Counted from the first letter of the stretch, positions 25,185 through 37,274 are shown. The stretch: 64,000 nt of DNA from Pseudomonas sp. MN1F (GCF_009391885.1 NZ_VZII01000058.1:124001-188000), one strand, 5' to 3'. Program-made: numbers and translations. The notes: generated by a model not told the origin, from the letters alone.

Positions 25185-27576
25185 TCAGTGGGTGACGATT
25201 TCCAGTTCCTGTTCAGTCGGTTGCTGCTGGGCCACCGCCTTGCGCATCTGCTCGCAACCCCACAACACCCGCTCCGGCGTCGCCGGCGCATCCACCTGTG
25301 GCTGCACGCGGTAGTCGGCGATGCTGGCCACGGCGTCCTTGAGCGCGCACCAGGCGGCGATGCCGAGCATGAACGGCGGTTCGCCCACGGCCTTGGAGTG
25401 GAACACGGTGTCTTCCGGGTTCTTGCGGTTCTCCACCAGCTTCACCCGCAGGTCCAGCGGCATGTCGGCCACCGCCGGGATCTTGTAGCTGGCCGGGCCG
25501 TTGGTCATCAGCTTGCCCTTGGCGTTCCACACCAGCTCTTCGGTGGTCAGCCAGCCCATGCCCTGGATGAAGCCGCCTTCGACCTGGCCGATGTCGATGG
25601 CCGGGTTCAACGAATCACCCACGTCATGCAGGATGTCGGCGCGCAGCATCTTGTACTCGCCGGTCAGGGTGTCGACGATCACCTCCACGCAGGCAGCGCC
25701 GAAGGCGAAGTAGTAGAACGGCCGGCCGCGTGCCTGGCTGCGGTCGTAGTAGATCTTCGGCGTGCGGTAGAAGCCGGTGGTCGACAGCGATACCTGGGCG
25801 AAGTACGCCTGCTGTACCAGCTGCTCGAAGCTGACGATCTGGTCGCGCACGCGCACATGGCCATTGCGGAACTCGACGTCTTCCTCGGTCACCTGGTAGT
25901 GCCGCGCGGCAAACTCGGTGAGGCGCTTCTTGAGGATTTCGGCAGCGTTCTGCGCGGCCTTGCCGTTCAGGTCGGCGCCACTCGAAGCCGCGGTCGGCGA
26001 AGTGTTGGGCACCTTGTCGGTGTTGGTGGCGGTGATCTGGATGCGGCTGAAATCGACCTGGAAGACCTGCGCCACCACCTGTGCCACCTTGGTGTTCAGG
26101 CCCTGGCCCATCTCGGTGCCGCCGTGGTTCAGGTGAATGCTGCCGTCGGTGTAGATGTGGATCAGCGCACCGGCCTGGTTGAGGAAAGTGGCGGTGAACG
26201 AGATACCGAACTTGACCGGGGTCAGCGCCAGGCCCTTCTTCAGGACCGGGCTGTTGGCGTTGAAGCGGCGGATCGATTCGCGGCGTTCGGCGTAGTCGCT
26301 GCTGGCTTCCAGTTCCGCGGTCATCTCCTCGAGCATGTTGTGCTCGACGGTCTGGTAGTAGTGGGTGACGTTGCGTTCGGTCTTGCCGTAATAGTTGGCC
26401 TTGCGCACGGCCAGTGGGTCGCGGCCCAGGTGACGGGCGATGTGGTCCATCACCTGCTCGATGGCGACCATCCCCTGCGGGCCGCCGAAGCCGCGGTAGG
26501 CGGTGTTGGAGGCGGTGTTGGTCTTGCAGCGGTGGCCGTGTACGGTGGCATCGCCCAGGTAGTAGGCGTTGTCGGAGTGGAACATCGCGCGGTCGACGAT
26601 CGAACCGGACAGGTCGGGCGAGTAGCCGCAGTTGCCGGCCAGCTCGAGGTTGATGCCGTGCAGGCGGCCGTCATCGTCGAAGCCGACGTCGTACTCCACG
26701 TAGAACGGGTGGCGCTTGCCGGTCATGGTCATGTCTTCGACCCGCGGCAGGCGCATCTTGGTCGGTTGGCCGGTCAGGCGTGCGATCACCGCGCACAGGC
26801 AGGCCGGGCTGGCTGCCTGGGTTTCCTTGCCGCCGAAGCCGCCGCCCATGCGGCGCATGTCCAGCACCACCTTGTTCATCGGCACGTCGAGCACTTCGGC
26901 GACCAGCTTCTGCACTTCAGTAGGGTTCTGCGTGGAGCAGTAGACGATCATGCCGCCATCCTCGGTGGGCATCACCGAGGAGATCTGGGTTTCCAGGTAG
27001 AAGTGCTCCTGGCCACCGATGTGCAGGGTGCCTTGCAGGCGGTGCGGGGCGCTGGCCAGGGCGGCGGCCGAATCGCCGCGCTGGTGGGTGTGGCTGTCGA
27101 GCACGAAATGTTTCTTGCGCAGCGCCTCGACCACGTCCAGCACCGGCTCCAGGTCTTCGTACTCGACGATGGCGGCCATCGCCGCACGGCGGGCGGTGTC
27201 GAGGTCGCGGGCCGCCACGGCGAGCACCGGCTGGCCGAAGAACTCGACCTTGTCGATGGCCAGCAGCGGGTCGCCGGCGGCCACCGGGCCGATGTCCTTC
27301 AGGCCCGGGATGTCTTCGTGGGTGATGGCGATGCGCACGCCTTCGAAGGCGTAGCAGGGCGTGGTGTCGATGCGCAGGATGCGCGCATGGGCGCGGTCTG
27401 CGGTGCGCGCATAGACGTGCAGCTGGTTGGGGAATTCCAGGCGGTCGTCGATGTACAGCGCTTCGCCCGACACATGCTTGTCGGCACTGTCGTGTTTGAC
27501 GCTGCGGCCGACCCCGGTGGTCAGGTCCTGGCTGAACAGTTCGGCCATCTCGGCCTGGCTCTTGGCTACGTGATGG

Positions 27577-27584
<8 letters not shown>
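25185..27584 (-). CDS. xdhB: Xanthine dehydrogenase, molybdopterin subunit
   Basis: The 799-residue protein is the catalytic large subunit that oxidises hypoxanthine and xanthine to urate. It shows the aldehyde oxidase/xanthine dehydrogenase plan: GVGRSVKHDSADKHVSGEALYIDD at the N-terminus, GGGFGGKE (molybdopterin contact) near 247-254, RGFGGPQGM near 348-356, HGGTEMGQGL and the catalytic glutamate at residue 735 in AVGEPPFMLG. The length is typical of bacterial XdhB. It overlaps xdhA by 8 bp. Confidence 0.96.
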
Positions 27585-29031
<1,447 letters not shown>

Positions 29032-29105
29032 GGGGATGGCCTCGCAATGGTTTTATTGTTGTTGGGCGGACAATAAGCAGACCTGTTGCAGTGGTCAATA
29101 TTTTT

Positions 29106-29121
29106 CTGACTCAAAGGTCAG
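29106..29121. promoter_or_regulatory. CTGAC-N6-GTCAG palindrome before xdhA
   Basis: Same TGAC-N6-GTCA core as the sites before azgA and tsx, with symmetric C/G ends; 75 bp before xdhA and in the region shared with the divergent GntR gene. Confidence 0.45.
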
Positions 29122-29298
29122 GAAAATGCGCATGCCGACGCCCAGCCGAATGCAGTGCCTATATCACAAGCATAGATCGCGCCGTGTCGCTGGCAGCCCG
29201 GCAGGTCAAATAAAGCGCCGCGTCCCTCTGCGCGCGCGCTGGGCAAGTGCGCTACAATCGCTCCCTTGTGCCCAGTTCAATGATTTTGAAGGAAAACC

Positions 29299-29958
29299 AT
29301 GACGTTCAAGGCGCCGGACAGCCTCTCCGAGCAGATTGCCGACTACCTGGCCGAACGCATTATCCGCGGCGAGCTTGCGCCGGGTGAGCGTATCCAGGAA
29401 CAGAAGGTGACCCAGGCCCTCAGTGTCAGCCGCGGTTCGGTGCGCGAAGCGTTGTTGATCCTCGAACGTCGCCATCTGGTCGCGATCCTGCCGCGACGTG
29501 GCGCCCATGTCACCGAACTGGACGAGCGCAGCGTGCGCAGCCTGTGCACCCTGATGGGCGAGTTCTACATCCTGCTGGGCAACGCCGTTGCCCAGAAATG
29601 GCGCCTGGAAGCCGACCTGCGCCCGTTTCTGGACATCCAGCAGCGCCTGCAGCAGGCTCGCGATCGCCAGGACATCAAGGAGTTCGTCGCCGAGAGCTTC
29701 GCGGTGATGCGCGCTGCCTACCCCTTCGCTGACAACCCCTATCTGCAGGAAACCGTGGAAAACCTGCAGCCGGCCATGAGCCGCGCCTACTACCTGGCCC
29801 TGGATCAGCGCCAGGCCAACATGGACGACTACCTCGACCTGTTCGCCCGCCTGCTTGAAGCCGTGGTTGCCCGTGACCTGTCGCGCATCCGCGAGGTGCT
29901 CACCGCCTATGGCCAGCGCAGCTGCGAACTGGTGCTGGCGGCGCTGGCCCGGGGCTGA
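29299..29958 (+). CDS. GntR-family (FCD-type) regulator
   Basis: The 219-residue protein has a winged helix (QIADYLAERIIRGELAPGERIQEQKVTQALSVSRGSVREAL, residues 12-53) and a helical C-terminal domain of FCD type. It is divergent from xdhA, with 267 bp between, and ends 3 bp before smc. The same gene order (GntR-smc-zipA-lig) is remembered from P. aeruginosa, so the neighbourhood with smc is old. Its targets are unknown; xdhA is possible because they share the promoter region. Confidence 0.85.
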   Translation: MTFKAPDSLSEQIADYLAERIIRGELAPGERIQEQKVTQALSVSRGSVREALLILERRHLVAILPRRGAHVTELDERSVRSLCTLMGEFYILLGNAVAQKWRLEADLRPFLDIQQRLQQARDRQDIKEFVAESFAVMRAAYPFADNPYLQETVENLQPAMSRAYYLALDQRQANMDDYLDLFARLLEAVVARDLSRIREVLTAYGQRSCELVLAALARG

Positions 29959-29961
29959 CCG

Positions 29962-32900
29962 ATGCGCCTGAAGTGCATTCGCCTGGCCGGGTTCAAGTCG
30001 TTCGTCGACCCGACCACGGTCAATTTCCCCAGCAACATGGCGGCGGTGGTCGGCCCCAACGGCTGCGGCAAGTCCAACATCATCGACGCGGTGCGCTGGG
30101 TGATGGGCGAGAGTTCGGCGAAAAACCTGCGCGGCGAGTCGATGACCGACGTTATCTTCAACGGCTCCACCAGTCGCAAGCCGGTGAGCCAGGCCAGCAT
30201 CGAGCTGGTGTTCGACAACAGCGAAACCACCTTGCTGGGTGAATATGCCGCCTATGCCGAGATTTCCATCCGCCGCAAGGTCACCCGCGACGGGCAGAAC
30301 AGCTATTACCTGAACGGCACCAAATGCCGCCGTCGGGACATCACCGACATCTTCCTCGGCACCGGCCTGGGCCCGCGCAGCTACTCGATCATCGAGCAGG
30401 GCATGATCTCCAAGCTGATCGAGGCCAAGCCCGAGGAACTGCGCAACTTCATCGAAGAAGCGGCCGGCATCTCCAAGTACAAGGAGCGCCGCCGCGAGAC
30501 CGAAAGCCGCATCCGTCGCACCCAGGAGAACCTGGCGCGCCTGACCGACCTGCGCGAAGAGCTGGAGCGCCAGCTCGAACGCCTGCACCGCCAGGCTCAG
30601 GCCGCCGAGAAGTACCGCGAATACAAGGCCCTTGAGCGCCAGCTCAAGGCGCGCCTGTCGGCCCTGCGCTGGCGCGACCTGGACGAGCGTGTGCGCCAGC
30701 GCGAGAGCGCGATCGGCGACCAGGACATCGCCCACGAGGCGCTGGTTGCCGAGCAGCGCAATGCCGATGCCAGCATCGAGCGCCTGCGCGACGGTCACCA
30801 TGAATTGTCAGAGCGCTTCAACCAGGTGCAGGGCCGCTTCTATTCGGTGGCCGGTGACATCGCCCGGGTAGAACAGAGCATCCAGCACGGCCAGCAGCGC
30901 CTGCGCCAGTTGCAGGACGACTTCAAGGAGGCCGAGCGCACCCGCCAGGAAACCGAATCGCACCTGGGCCATGACCGCACCCTGCTGGCCACCCTGGGTG
31001 AAGAGCTGGCCATGCTTGAGCCGGAGCAGGAAATGACCCTGGCCGCCGCCGAAGAGGCTGCCGCCACCCTTGAAGAGGCCGAGCTGGGCATGCACGCCTG
31101 GCAGGAGCAATGGGACGGTTTCAATACCCGCTCTGCCGAGCCGCGGCGCCAGGCCGAAGTGCAGCAGGCGCGCCTGCAGCAGCTGGAGGCCAGCCTGGAA
31201 CGCATTGCCGAGCGCCAGCGCAAGCTGGTCGAGGAGGGCGAGCAGCTGGGTGCTGAACCACAGGATGGCTCATTGCTTGAACTCGCCGAGCAACTGGCCA
31301 GCAGCGAGATGCTGCTGGAGGAGTTGCAGTTGTCGGAGGAGCAGGTGGTCGAGCGCCTTGAAAGCGTGCGCGAGCAACTGCAGCAAGCGACCAGTGCCCA
31401 GCAACAGCAGCAGGGCGACCTGCAGCGCCTCGGCGGCCGCCTGGCCTCGTTGGAGGCGCTGCAGCAGGCCGCGCTGGAGCCTGGCGTCGGCGCCGCCGAC
31501 TGGCTGCGCGAGCAAGGCCTGGAGCAGCGCCCGCGCCTGGCTGAGGGGCTGCGCGTAGAGCCGGGTTGGGAGCTGGCGGTGGAAACTGTGCTCGGTGCCG
31601 ACTTGCAGGCCGTGCTGCTGGACGATTTTGCCGGGCTGGATTTCCACGGCCTGGAGCAGGGCGAGCTACGCCTGTTGCTGGCAGCGGGGGGCGGCGAGCG
31701 TCAGCCCGGCAGCCTGCTCGACAAGGTTGAAGGGCGCATCGATCTGGCCCCATGGCTGGGCCAGGTGCAGCCGGTCGAAGACCTTGCCGAGGCCCTGGCA
31801 CGGCGTGCAGCCCTGGGCGAAGGGCAGAGCCTGGTGAGCCGCGATGGCTACTGGGTCGGTCGCCATTTCCTGCGCGTCAGCCGGGGTGGCGAGGCCCAGG
31901 GCGGCGTGCTCGCCCGTGGCCAGGAAATCGAACGCCTGGGGCAGGAGCAGTTGGAGTTTGAAGACGCGCTGGGGCAGCTGGAGCAGCAGCTTCAGGCGGC
32001 CCGCGAGCAGCAGCTGGACCTGGAAGAACAGCGTGAGCAACTGCGCCGCCGCACCCAGGAAGAAAGCCGCCAGCACGGTGAACTCAAGGCCAGCCTGTCC
32101 GCCGGCCGTGCCCGTGCCGAGCAGGTAGAGCTACGCCGCCGCCGCCTGCAGGAAGAGCTGACCGAGCTTCAGGAGCAGCGTGCCCTGGAGCAGGAGCAGT
32201 TGGGCGAGGCGCGCCTGGTGCTGCAAGAAGCTCTGGACCTGATGGCCCAGGACACCGAGCAGCGCGAACAGTTGATGGCGCGCCGCGACACCCTGCGCGA
32301 AGGCCTTGATCGCATTCGCCAGGAAGCCCGCCAGCACAAGGATCATGCCCACCAACTGGCCGTGCGTCTGGGCTCGCTGCGTGCGCAGCACGACTCCACC
32401 CGTCAGGCTCTGGAGCGCCTGGAGCAGCAGGCCGTACGCCTGAGCGAGCGCCAGGAGCAGTTGAGCCTGAACCTGGAAGAAGGTGAGGCTCCGCTCGAAG
32501 AACTGCGCCTGAAGCTCGAAGAGTTGCTGGAGCGGCGCATGAGCGTCGACGAAGAAATGCGCCTGGCGCGCCTGCACATGGATGAAGCCGACCGCGCACT
32601 GCGCGATGCCGAAAAGCGCCGCACCCAGGCCGAGCAGCAAGCCCAGCTGCTGCGTGGCCAGCTGGAGCAGATGCGCCTGGAAAACCAGGGCCTGGATATC
32701 CGTCGAAAAACCCTACAGGAACAATTGCTGGCCGACGGCTACGATTTGCAGGGCGTGCTCGCCACCGTCGAGGCCGATGCCAGCGAGCAGGGCACCGAGC
32801 AGGAGCTGGAGCAGATCGAAGGCCGCATCCAGCGCCTGGGTGCGATCAACCTGGCGGCCATCGAGGAGTACGAGCAGCAGTCCGAGCGCAAGAGTTACCT

Positions 32901-33450
32901 GGACGCCCAGGACGCCGACCTGGTCGAGGCCCTGGACACCCTGGAAAACGTCATCCGCAAGATCGACAAGGAAACCCGCAACCGCTTCAAGGATACCTTT
33001 GATCAGATAAATGCCGGATTACAGGCACTTTTTCCAAAAGTTTTCGGTGGTGGCAGCGCTTATCTGGAACTGACGGGCGAAGATCTACTCGATACAGGGG
33101 TGACGATCATGGCGCGTCCGCCGGGCAAGAAGAACAGCACCATCCATCTGCTGTCCGGCGGCGAGAAGGCACTGACTGCATTGGCGCTGGTGTTTGCCAT
33201 CTTCAAGTTGAACCCCGCACCGTTCTGCATGCTCGACGAAGTCGATGCGCCGCTGGACGATGCCAACGTCGGGCGGTACGCCCGGCTGGTCAAGGAAATG
33301 AGTGAAAGCGTGCAGTTCATCTACATCACCCATAACAAGATTGCCATGGAGATGGCGGATCAATTGATGGGGGTGACCATGCATGAGCCCGGTTGTTCAC
33401 GTCTTGTTGCAGTTGATGTGGAGGAGGCCCTGGCCATGGTGGACGCCTGA
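29962..33450 (+). CDS. smc: Chromosome segregation protein SMC
   Basis: The 1162-residue ATPase organises the chromosome as a long coiled-coil dimer. Its Walker A motif GPNGCGKSN lies at residues 31-39. Coiled coils rich in Q, E, L and R run from about 170 to 500 and 650 to 1000, with a hinge near 510-630. The C-terminal head has the ABC signature HLLSGGEK and Walker B FCMLDEVDAPLDDAN. The length is normal. It starts 3 bp after the GntR gene and is followed by zipA. P. putida-group species also carry MksB elsewhere; this copy has canonical SMC heads. Confidence 0.97.
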   Translation: MRLKCIRLAGFKSFVDPTTVNFPSNMAAVVGPNGCGKSNIIDAVRWVMGESSAKNLRGESMTDVIFNGSTSRKPVSQASIELVFDNSETTLLGEYAAYAEISIRRKVTRDGQNSYYLNGTKCRRRDITDIFLGTGLGPRSYSIIEQGMISKLIEAKPEELRNFIEEAAGISKYKERRRETESRIRRTQENLARLTDLREELERQLERLHRQAQAAEKYREYKALERQLKARLSALRWRDLDERVRQRESAIGDQDIAHEALVAEQRNADASIERLRDGHHELSERFNQVQGRFYSVAGDIARVEQSIQHGQQRLRQLQDDFKEAERTRQETESHLGHDRTLLATLGEELAMLEPEQEMTLAAAEEAAATLEEAELGMHAWQEQWDGFNTRSAEPRRQAEVQQARLQQLEASLERIAERQRKLVEEGEQLGAEPQDGSLLELAEQLASSEMLLEELQLSEEQVVERLESVREQLQQATSAQQQQQGDLQRLGGRLASLEALQQAALEPGVGAADWLREQGLEQRPRLAEGLRVEPGWELAVETVLGADLQAVLLDDFAGLDFHGLEQGELRLLLAAGGGERQPGSLLDKVEGRIDLAPWLGQVQPVEDLAEALARRAALGEGQSLVSRDGYWVGRHFLRVSRGGEAQGGVLARGQEIERLGQEQLEFEDALGQLEQQLQAAREQQLDLEEQREQLRRRTQEESRQHGELKASLSAGRARAEQVELRRRRLQEELTELQEQRALEQEQLGEARLVLQEALDLMAQDTEQREQLMARRDTLREGLDRIRQEARQHKDHAHQLAVRLGSLRAQHDSTRQALERLEQQAVRLSERQEQLSLNLEEGEAPLEELRLKLEELLERRMSVDEEMRLARLHMDEADRALRDAEKRRTQAEQQAQLLRGQLEQMRLENQGLDIRRKTLQEQLLADGYDLQGVLATVEADASEQGTEQELEQIEGRIQRLGAINLAAIEEYEQQSERKSYLDAQDADLVEALDTLENVIRKIDKETRNRFKDTFDQINAGLQALFPKVFGGGSAYLELTGEDLLDTGVTIMARPPGKKNSTIHLLSGGEKALTALALVFAIFKLNPAPFCMLDEVDAPLDDANVGRYARLVKEMSESVQFIYITHNKIAMEMADQLMGVTMHEPGCSRLVAVDVEEALAMVDA

Positions 33451-33655
33451 TGAGCGAAGATAGGGCGAAAAGCGTAGGCAAATGCCCCTGTCATGTGCGA
33501 CAGACGGTGTAAAGTTGTCTTTGGTCGTGCTAGCTTAATGTCACTCGTTTTTTTGCGTGGGTAAAACGCCTGTCAGAACATAGAGTTGGCGCCACGTGTT
33601 AAAGGGCTTTGAACCCTTTGTTTTCAAGCATATTTTTATAGAGGCACGGGATTAC

Positions 33656-34540
33656 ATGGAAATCGGTCTGCGCGAGTGGCTGATCGTCATCGGCGTCATA
33701 GTCATCGCCGGTATTCTTTTCGACGGCTGGCGCCGCATGCGCGGCGGGAAAGGCAAGCTGAAATTCCGTCTGGATCGCAGTTATTCCAACCTGCCGGACG
33801 AGGAGGGTAGCGCTGAGGTGCTTGGCCCGTCGCGGGTGCTGGATGCCCAGAAGGAGCCTGAACTGGACGAGACCGACCTGCCCTCGGTCAGTGCACCAGC
33901 GCGCGAACGTGAGCGCGAGCCGAAGCCGGCCAAGGCCAGCAAGCGCGGCAAGCGTGTGGCCGAAGCGCAGCAGCAGGGCGACCTGAACCTGGCCGCCGAG
34001 CCGCGCGAGCCCGACCTGTTCGCCGATGCCGACGAAGATTTCACTGCCGACAACACCCGCAGCAGCGGCTTTGCGGCCACTGGCAATGCAGCCAAGGAGT
34101 TGCCACCGGTCGAGGAAGTGCTGGTGATCAGCGTGATTTCCCGCGACGAAGGTGGCTTCAAGGGCCCGGCCCTGCTGCAGAACATTCTCGAAAGCGGCCT
34201 GCGTTTTGGCGAGATGGATATCTTCCACCGCCACGAAAGCATGGCCGGTCACGGTGAAGTGCTGTTCTCCATGGCCAACGCGGTCAAGCCTGGCATCTTC
34301 GACCTGGACGACATCGACCACTTCAGCACCCGTGCGGTGAGCTTCTTCCTTGGCCTGCCAGGCCCGCGTCATCCTAAGCAGGCCTTCGACGTGATGGTGG
34401 CGGCAGCGCGCAAGCTGGCCCACGAGCTCAATGGCGAACTGAAGGACGACCAGCGCAGCGTGCTGACCGCCCAGACCATCGAGCACTACCGCCAGCGCAT
34501 CGTCGAATTCGAGCGCCGTGCGCTGACCCAGAAGCGCTGA
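33656..34540 (+). CDS. zipA: Cell division protein ZipA
   Basis: The 294-residue protein anchors FtsZ to the inner membrane. It has an N-terminal helix at residues 5-23 (LREWLIVIGVIVIAGILF), a basic stretch, a long charged linker rich in P, A and E (about 50-145), and the FtsZ-binding domain (VEEVLVISVISRDEGGFKGPALLQN...). The start at 33656 (MEIGLREW) puts the helix at the N-terminus as in homologues. It lies between smc and ligA, a conserved gammaproteobacterial pairing with ligA. Confidence 0.96.
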   Translation: MEIGLREWLIVIGVIVIAGILFDGWRRMRGGKGKLKFRLDRSYSNLPDEEGSAEVLGPSRVLDAQKEPELDETDLPSVSAPAREREREPKPAKASKRGKRVAEAQQQGDLNLAAEPREPDLFADADEDFTADNTRSSGFAATGNAAKELPPVEEVLVISVISRDEGGFKGPALLQNILESGLRFGEMDIFHRHESMAGHGEVLFSMANAVKPGIFDLDDIDHFSTRAVSFFLGLPGPRHPKQAFDVMVAAARKLAHELNGELKDDQRSVLTAQTIEHYRQRIVEFERRALTQKR

Positions 34541-34593
34541 TTTGCCCAAGTGGGCGGACCTGGCCTCGGTCTCGCCCACCCTGTTTCAAGCGC

Positions 34594-34618
34594 AAGAGCA
34601 GCCCTGGGCTGCTCTTTT
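34594..34618 (+). terminator. Terminator between zipA and ligA
   Basis: Perfect 10-bp stem (aagagcagcc / ggctgctctt) with a 3-base loop and following TT, about 50 bp after the zipA stop; the ligA start follows within 25 bp. Confidence 0.65.
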
Positions 34619-34640
34619 GCTTTGCAAGAGAACCTGAAGA

Positions 34641-36971
34641 ATGACCGCCGAAACCCGAATCCACGAACTGCGCGCCGAGCTTGATCAGCACAACTACCGC
34701 TACTACGTGCTCGACGAGCCGAGCGTGCCCGATGCCGAGTACGACCGCCTGTTCAATGAGCTCAAGGCGCTCGAAGCCGAGCACCCGCACCTGGTGACCC
34801 CTGACTCGCCTACCCAGCGTGTCGGTGGTGCTGCCCTGGCGGCCTTCAGCCAGGTTCGCCACGAAGTGCCGATGCTCAGCCTGGGCAACGCCTTCGAGGA
34901 GGCCGACCTGCGTGAGTTCGGCCGCCGCGTGGTCGATGGGCTCGACCAGCCCGGCACGGTGGACTTCAGTTGCGAGCCGAAGCTCGATGGCCTGGCGGTG
35001 AGCCTGCTCTATCGTAACGGCCAGCTGGTGCAGGGCGCCACTCGGGGCGACGGCACCACCGGCGAGGACATCAGCGCCAACGTGCGTACCGTGCGCAACA
35101 TCCCGCTGAAGCTGCACGGTGAAGGTTGGCCCGCCGTGCTCGAAGTGCGTGGTGAGGTGTACATGAGCAAGGCCGGCTTCGACCGCCTCAATGCCGCCCA
35201 GGCTGAAGCCGGTGGCAAGACTTTTGCCAACCCGCGCAACGCCGCTGCCGGCAGCCTGCGCCAGCTGGATTCGAAGATCACCGCCAGCCGCCCGCTGGAA
35301 TTCTGCTGCTACGGCGTCGGGCAGGTCTCCGCGAGCATCGGCGAAAGCCACATTGGCATCCTTGAGCAGCTCAAGCAGTGGGGCCTGCCGATCAGTCGAG
35401 AGCTCAGGCATGCGGCCGGTATCGAAGAGTGCCTGGCCTATTACCGCGACATCGGCGAACGGCGCAACAGCCTGCCGTACGAGATCGACGGCGTGGTATT
35501 CAAGGTCAATAGCCTGGCGGCCCAGCGTGAGCTGGGCTTCCGCGCCCGTGAACCGCGGTGGGCCATTGCCCATAAGTTCCCGGCCATGGAAGAGCTCACC
35601 GAAGTGCTGGACGTGGAATTCCAGGTCGGCCGTACCGGCGCGGTCACGCCGGTGGCGCGCCTGAAACCGGTCAAGGTGGCGGGCGTGACGGTGTCCAACG
35701 CTACCCTGCACAACATGGACGAAATCGCCCGGCTGGGGCTGCGCATCGGTGACACGGTGATCATCCGCCGTGCCGGTGACGTGATCCCGCAGGTCATGCA
35801 AGTGGTGCTCGAGCGCCGCCCCGAAGGTGCCCGTCCGGTACACGTGCCGAGCGAATGCCCGGTCTGTGGCTCCCAGGTCGAACGTACCCAGCTGGTCAAG
35901 CGCAGCAAGGGCAAGGAAACTACCAGTGAAGGTGCGGTGTACCGCTGCGTCGGCCGCCTGGCCTGCGCTGCCCAGCTCAAGCAGGCAATCATTCACTATG
36001 TGTCTCGCCGCGCCATGGACATTGATGGCCTGGGCGAGAAAAGCGTCGAGCAGCTGGTGGATGAAGGGCTGATCAGCTCGCCCGCCGACTTGTACAAGCT
36101 GGAGTTCGATCAGATCGTCGGCCTGGAGGGCTTTGCCGAGGTTTCCAGCAAGAAGCTGCTGGACGCCATCGAGGCCAGCAAGCGCCCGAGCCTGGCGCGT
36201 TTCATCTATGCCTTGGGCATTCCCGATGTCGGCGAGGAGACCGCCAAGGTCCTGGCCCGTTCGCTGGGCAGCCTGGCCCGCGTGCAGCAGGCGCTGCCAC
36301 AGGTGCTGACCTACTTGCCGGACATCGGCCTGGAGGTCGCCTACGAGATCCACAACTTCTTCGAGGACGAGCACAACCGTAAGGTCATCGAGCAGTTGCT
36401 GGCCAGCGGCATGCAGTTGCAGGACGAAGGTGAGCTGGCCGCCGAATTCGCCGCCAGCACGACCCTTGCCGGCATGATCGCCAAGCTGGACATCGCTTCG
36501 GTCGGCCCGACCGGCGCCGAGAAGCTGGCAGCCAAGCTCGATAGCCTGGACAAGATCATCGCCGCTGACGGCATCGACCTGCGTCAGGCGCTGGCGGCGA
36601 AGCAGGCCGACGCGGTGCGCGAATTCTTCAAGGATGAGGCCAACCAGAAGCTGGCCCGTGATATCGAGGCCCAGTTGTTGGCTTTCGGCATGCACTGGAG
36701 CAGCGAGAAGAAGGTGGCTGAAGGCCTGCCGCTCGCCGGCCAGACGTGGGTGCTGACGGGGTCCCTGGAGCGTTTCAGTCGCGACATCGCCAAAGAGAAG
36801 CTGGAGGGCTTGGGCGCCAAGGTGGCCGGCTCGGTGTCTGGCAAGACCCACTGCGTGGTCGCCGGCCCTGGTGCTGGCTCCAAACTGGCCAAGGCCAGTG
36901 AGTTGGGGGTGAAGGTGCTGGACGAGGATGCCTTCGTTGCCTTCCTGGCGGGGCATGGCATCACTGTCTAA
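34641..36971 (+). CDS. ligA: NAD+-dependent DNA ligase
   Basis: The 776-residue enzyme seals nicks in DNA. It has an Ia domain, the adenylation lysine K114 in CEPKLDG, TRGDGTTGEDIS, an OB fold, a four-cysteine zinc site (ECPVCGSQ ... YRCVGRLACA), helix-hairpin-helix repeats and a C-terminal BRCT domain (LAGQTWVLTGSLERFSRDIAKEKLE onward). The protein is longer than the ~670 residues of E. coli LigA because of extra C-terminal residues (KLARDIEAQLLAFGMH before the BRCT), as usual in Pseudomonas. A terminator follows. Confidence 0.97.
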   Translation: MTAETRIHELRAELDQHNYRYYVLDEPSVPDAEYDRLFNELKALEAEHPHLVTPDSPTQRVGGAALAAFSQVRHEVPMLSLGNAFEEADLREFGRRVVDGLDQPGTVDFSCEPKLDGLAVSLLYRNGQLVQGATRGDGTTGEDISANVRTVRNIPLKLHGEGWPAVLEVRGEVYMSKAGFDRLNAAQAEAGGKTFANPRNAAAGSLRQLDSKITASRPLEFCCYGVGQVSASIGESHIGILEQLKQWGLPISRELRHAAGIEECLAYYRDIGERRNSLPYEIDGVVFKVNSLAAQRELGFRAREPRWAIAHKFPAMEELTEVLDVEFQVGRTGAVTPVARLKPVKVAGVTVSNATLHNMDEIARLGLRIGDTVIIRRAGDVIPQVMQVVLERRPEGARPVHVPSECPVCGSQVERTQLVKRSKGKETTSEGAVYRCVGRLACAAQLKQAIIHYVSRRAMDIDGLGEKSVEQLVDEGLISSPADLYKLEFDQIVGLEGFAEVSSKKLLDAIEASKRPSLARFIYALGIPDVGEETAKVLARSLGSLARVQQALPQVLTYLPDIGLEVAYEIHNFFEDEHNRKVIEQLLASGMQLQDEGELAAEFAASTTLAGMIAKLDIASVGPTGAEKLAAKLDSLDKIIAADGIDLRQALAAKQADAVREFFKDEANQKLARDIEAQLLAFGMHWSSEKKVAEGLPLAGQTWVLTGSLERFSRDIAKEKLEGLGAKVAGSVSGKTHCVVAGPGAGSKLAKASELGVKVLDEDAFVAFLAGHGITV

Positions 36972-36998
36972 AGGTGAAGGTCGCCGTGCAACCCGGAC

Positions 36999-37025
36999 AA
37001 GTCATTGAGAAATGATGACTTTTTC
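36999..37025 (+). terminator. Terminator of ligA
   Basis: Bulged hairpin aagtcatt / aatgatgactt directly followed by a T-run, about 28 bp after the ligA stop. Confidence 0.7.
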
Positions 37026-37036
37026 GTGCGTAGAGG

Positions 37037-37064
37037 TTGTATCTTCGCCCCAGACCGGTACAAT
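37037..37064 (+). promoter_or_regulatory. Promoter of the 4.5S RNA gene
   Basis: A -35-like TTGTAT (37037-37042) and a -10 TACAAT (37059-37064) are 16 bp apart, which predicts transcription from about 37071, just before the 4.5S RNA. Confidence 0.6.
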
Positions 37065-37097
37065 GGCGCGGCTCGCTGCTTGGCGAGCCGCGTAGTG

Positions 37098-37206
37098 GTG
37101 GCCCCATCGGTCCCCCCGCATTGATTACCCGTTAACCTGGTCAGGCCCGGAAGGGAGCAGCCATAGCGGGAACATCGAGTGCCGGGGTGTGGCTGGTGGG
37201 GCCGCC
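37098..37206 (+). ncRNA. ffs: 4.5S signal recognition particle RNA
   Basis: The conserved SRP RNA core is plain: tcaggcccggaagggagcag (37141-37160), which forms the asymmetric loop and GGAA tetraloop, then tagcggg. The flanks ggccccat (5') and tggggcc (3') pair to close the long hairpin. The RNA joins Ffh to target inner-membrane proteins. Ends are estimated from this pairing and may be off by several bases. A separate 10-bp hairpin (37067-37092) lies between the promoter and the RNA and probably belongs to a processed precursor. Confidence 0.93.
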
Positions 37207-37274
37207 TCCATTTCCGGGGTCGGAAAACTTCATTTGGCCCTGCTTTTAGTTTCATCCCCCTCTGTATCACTTGG

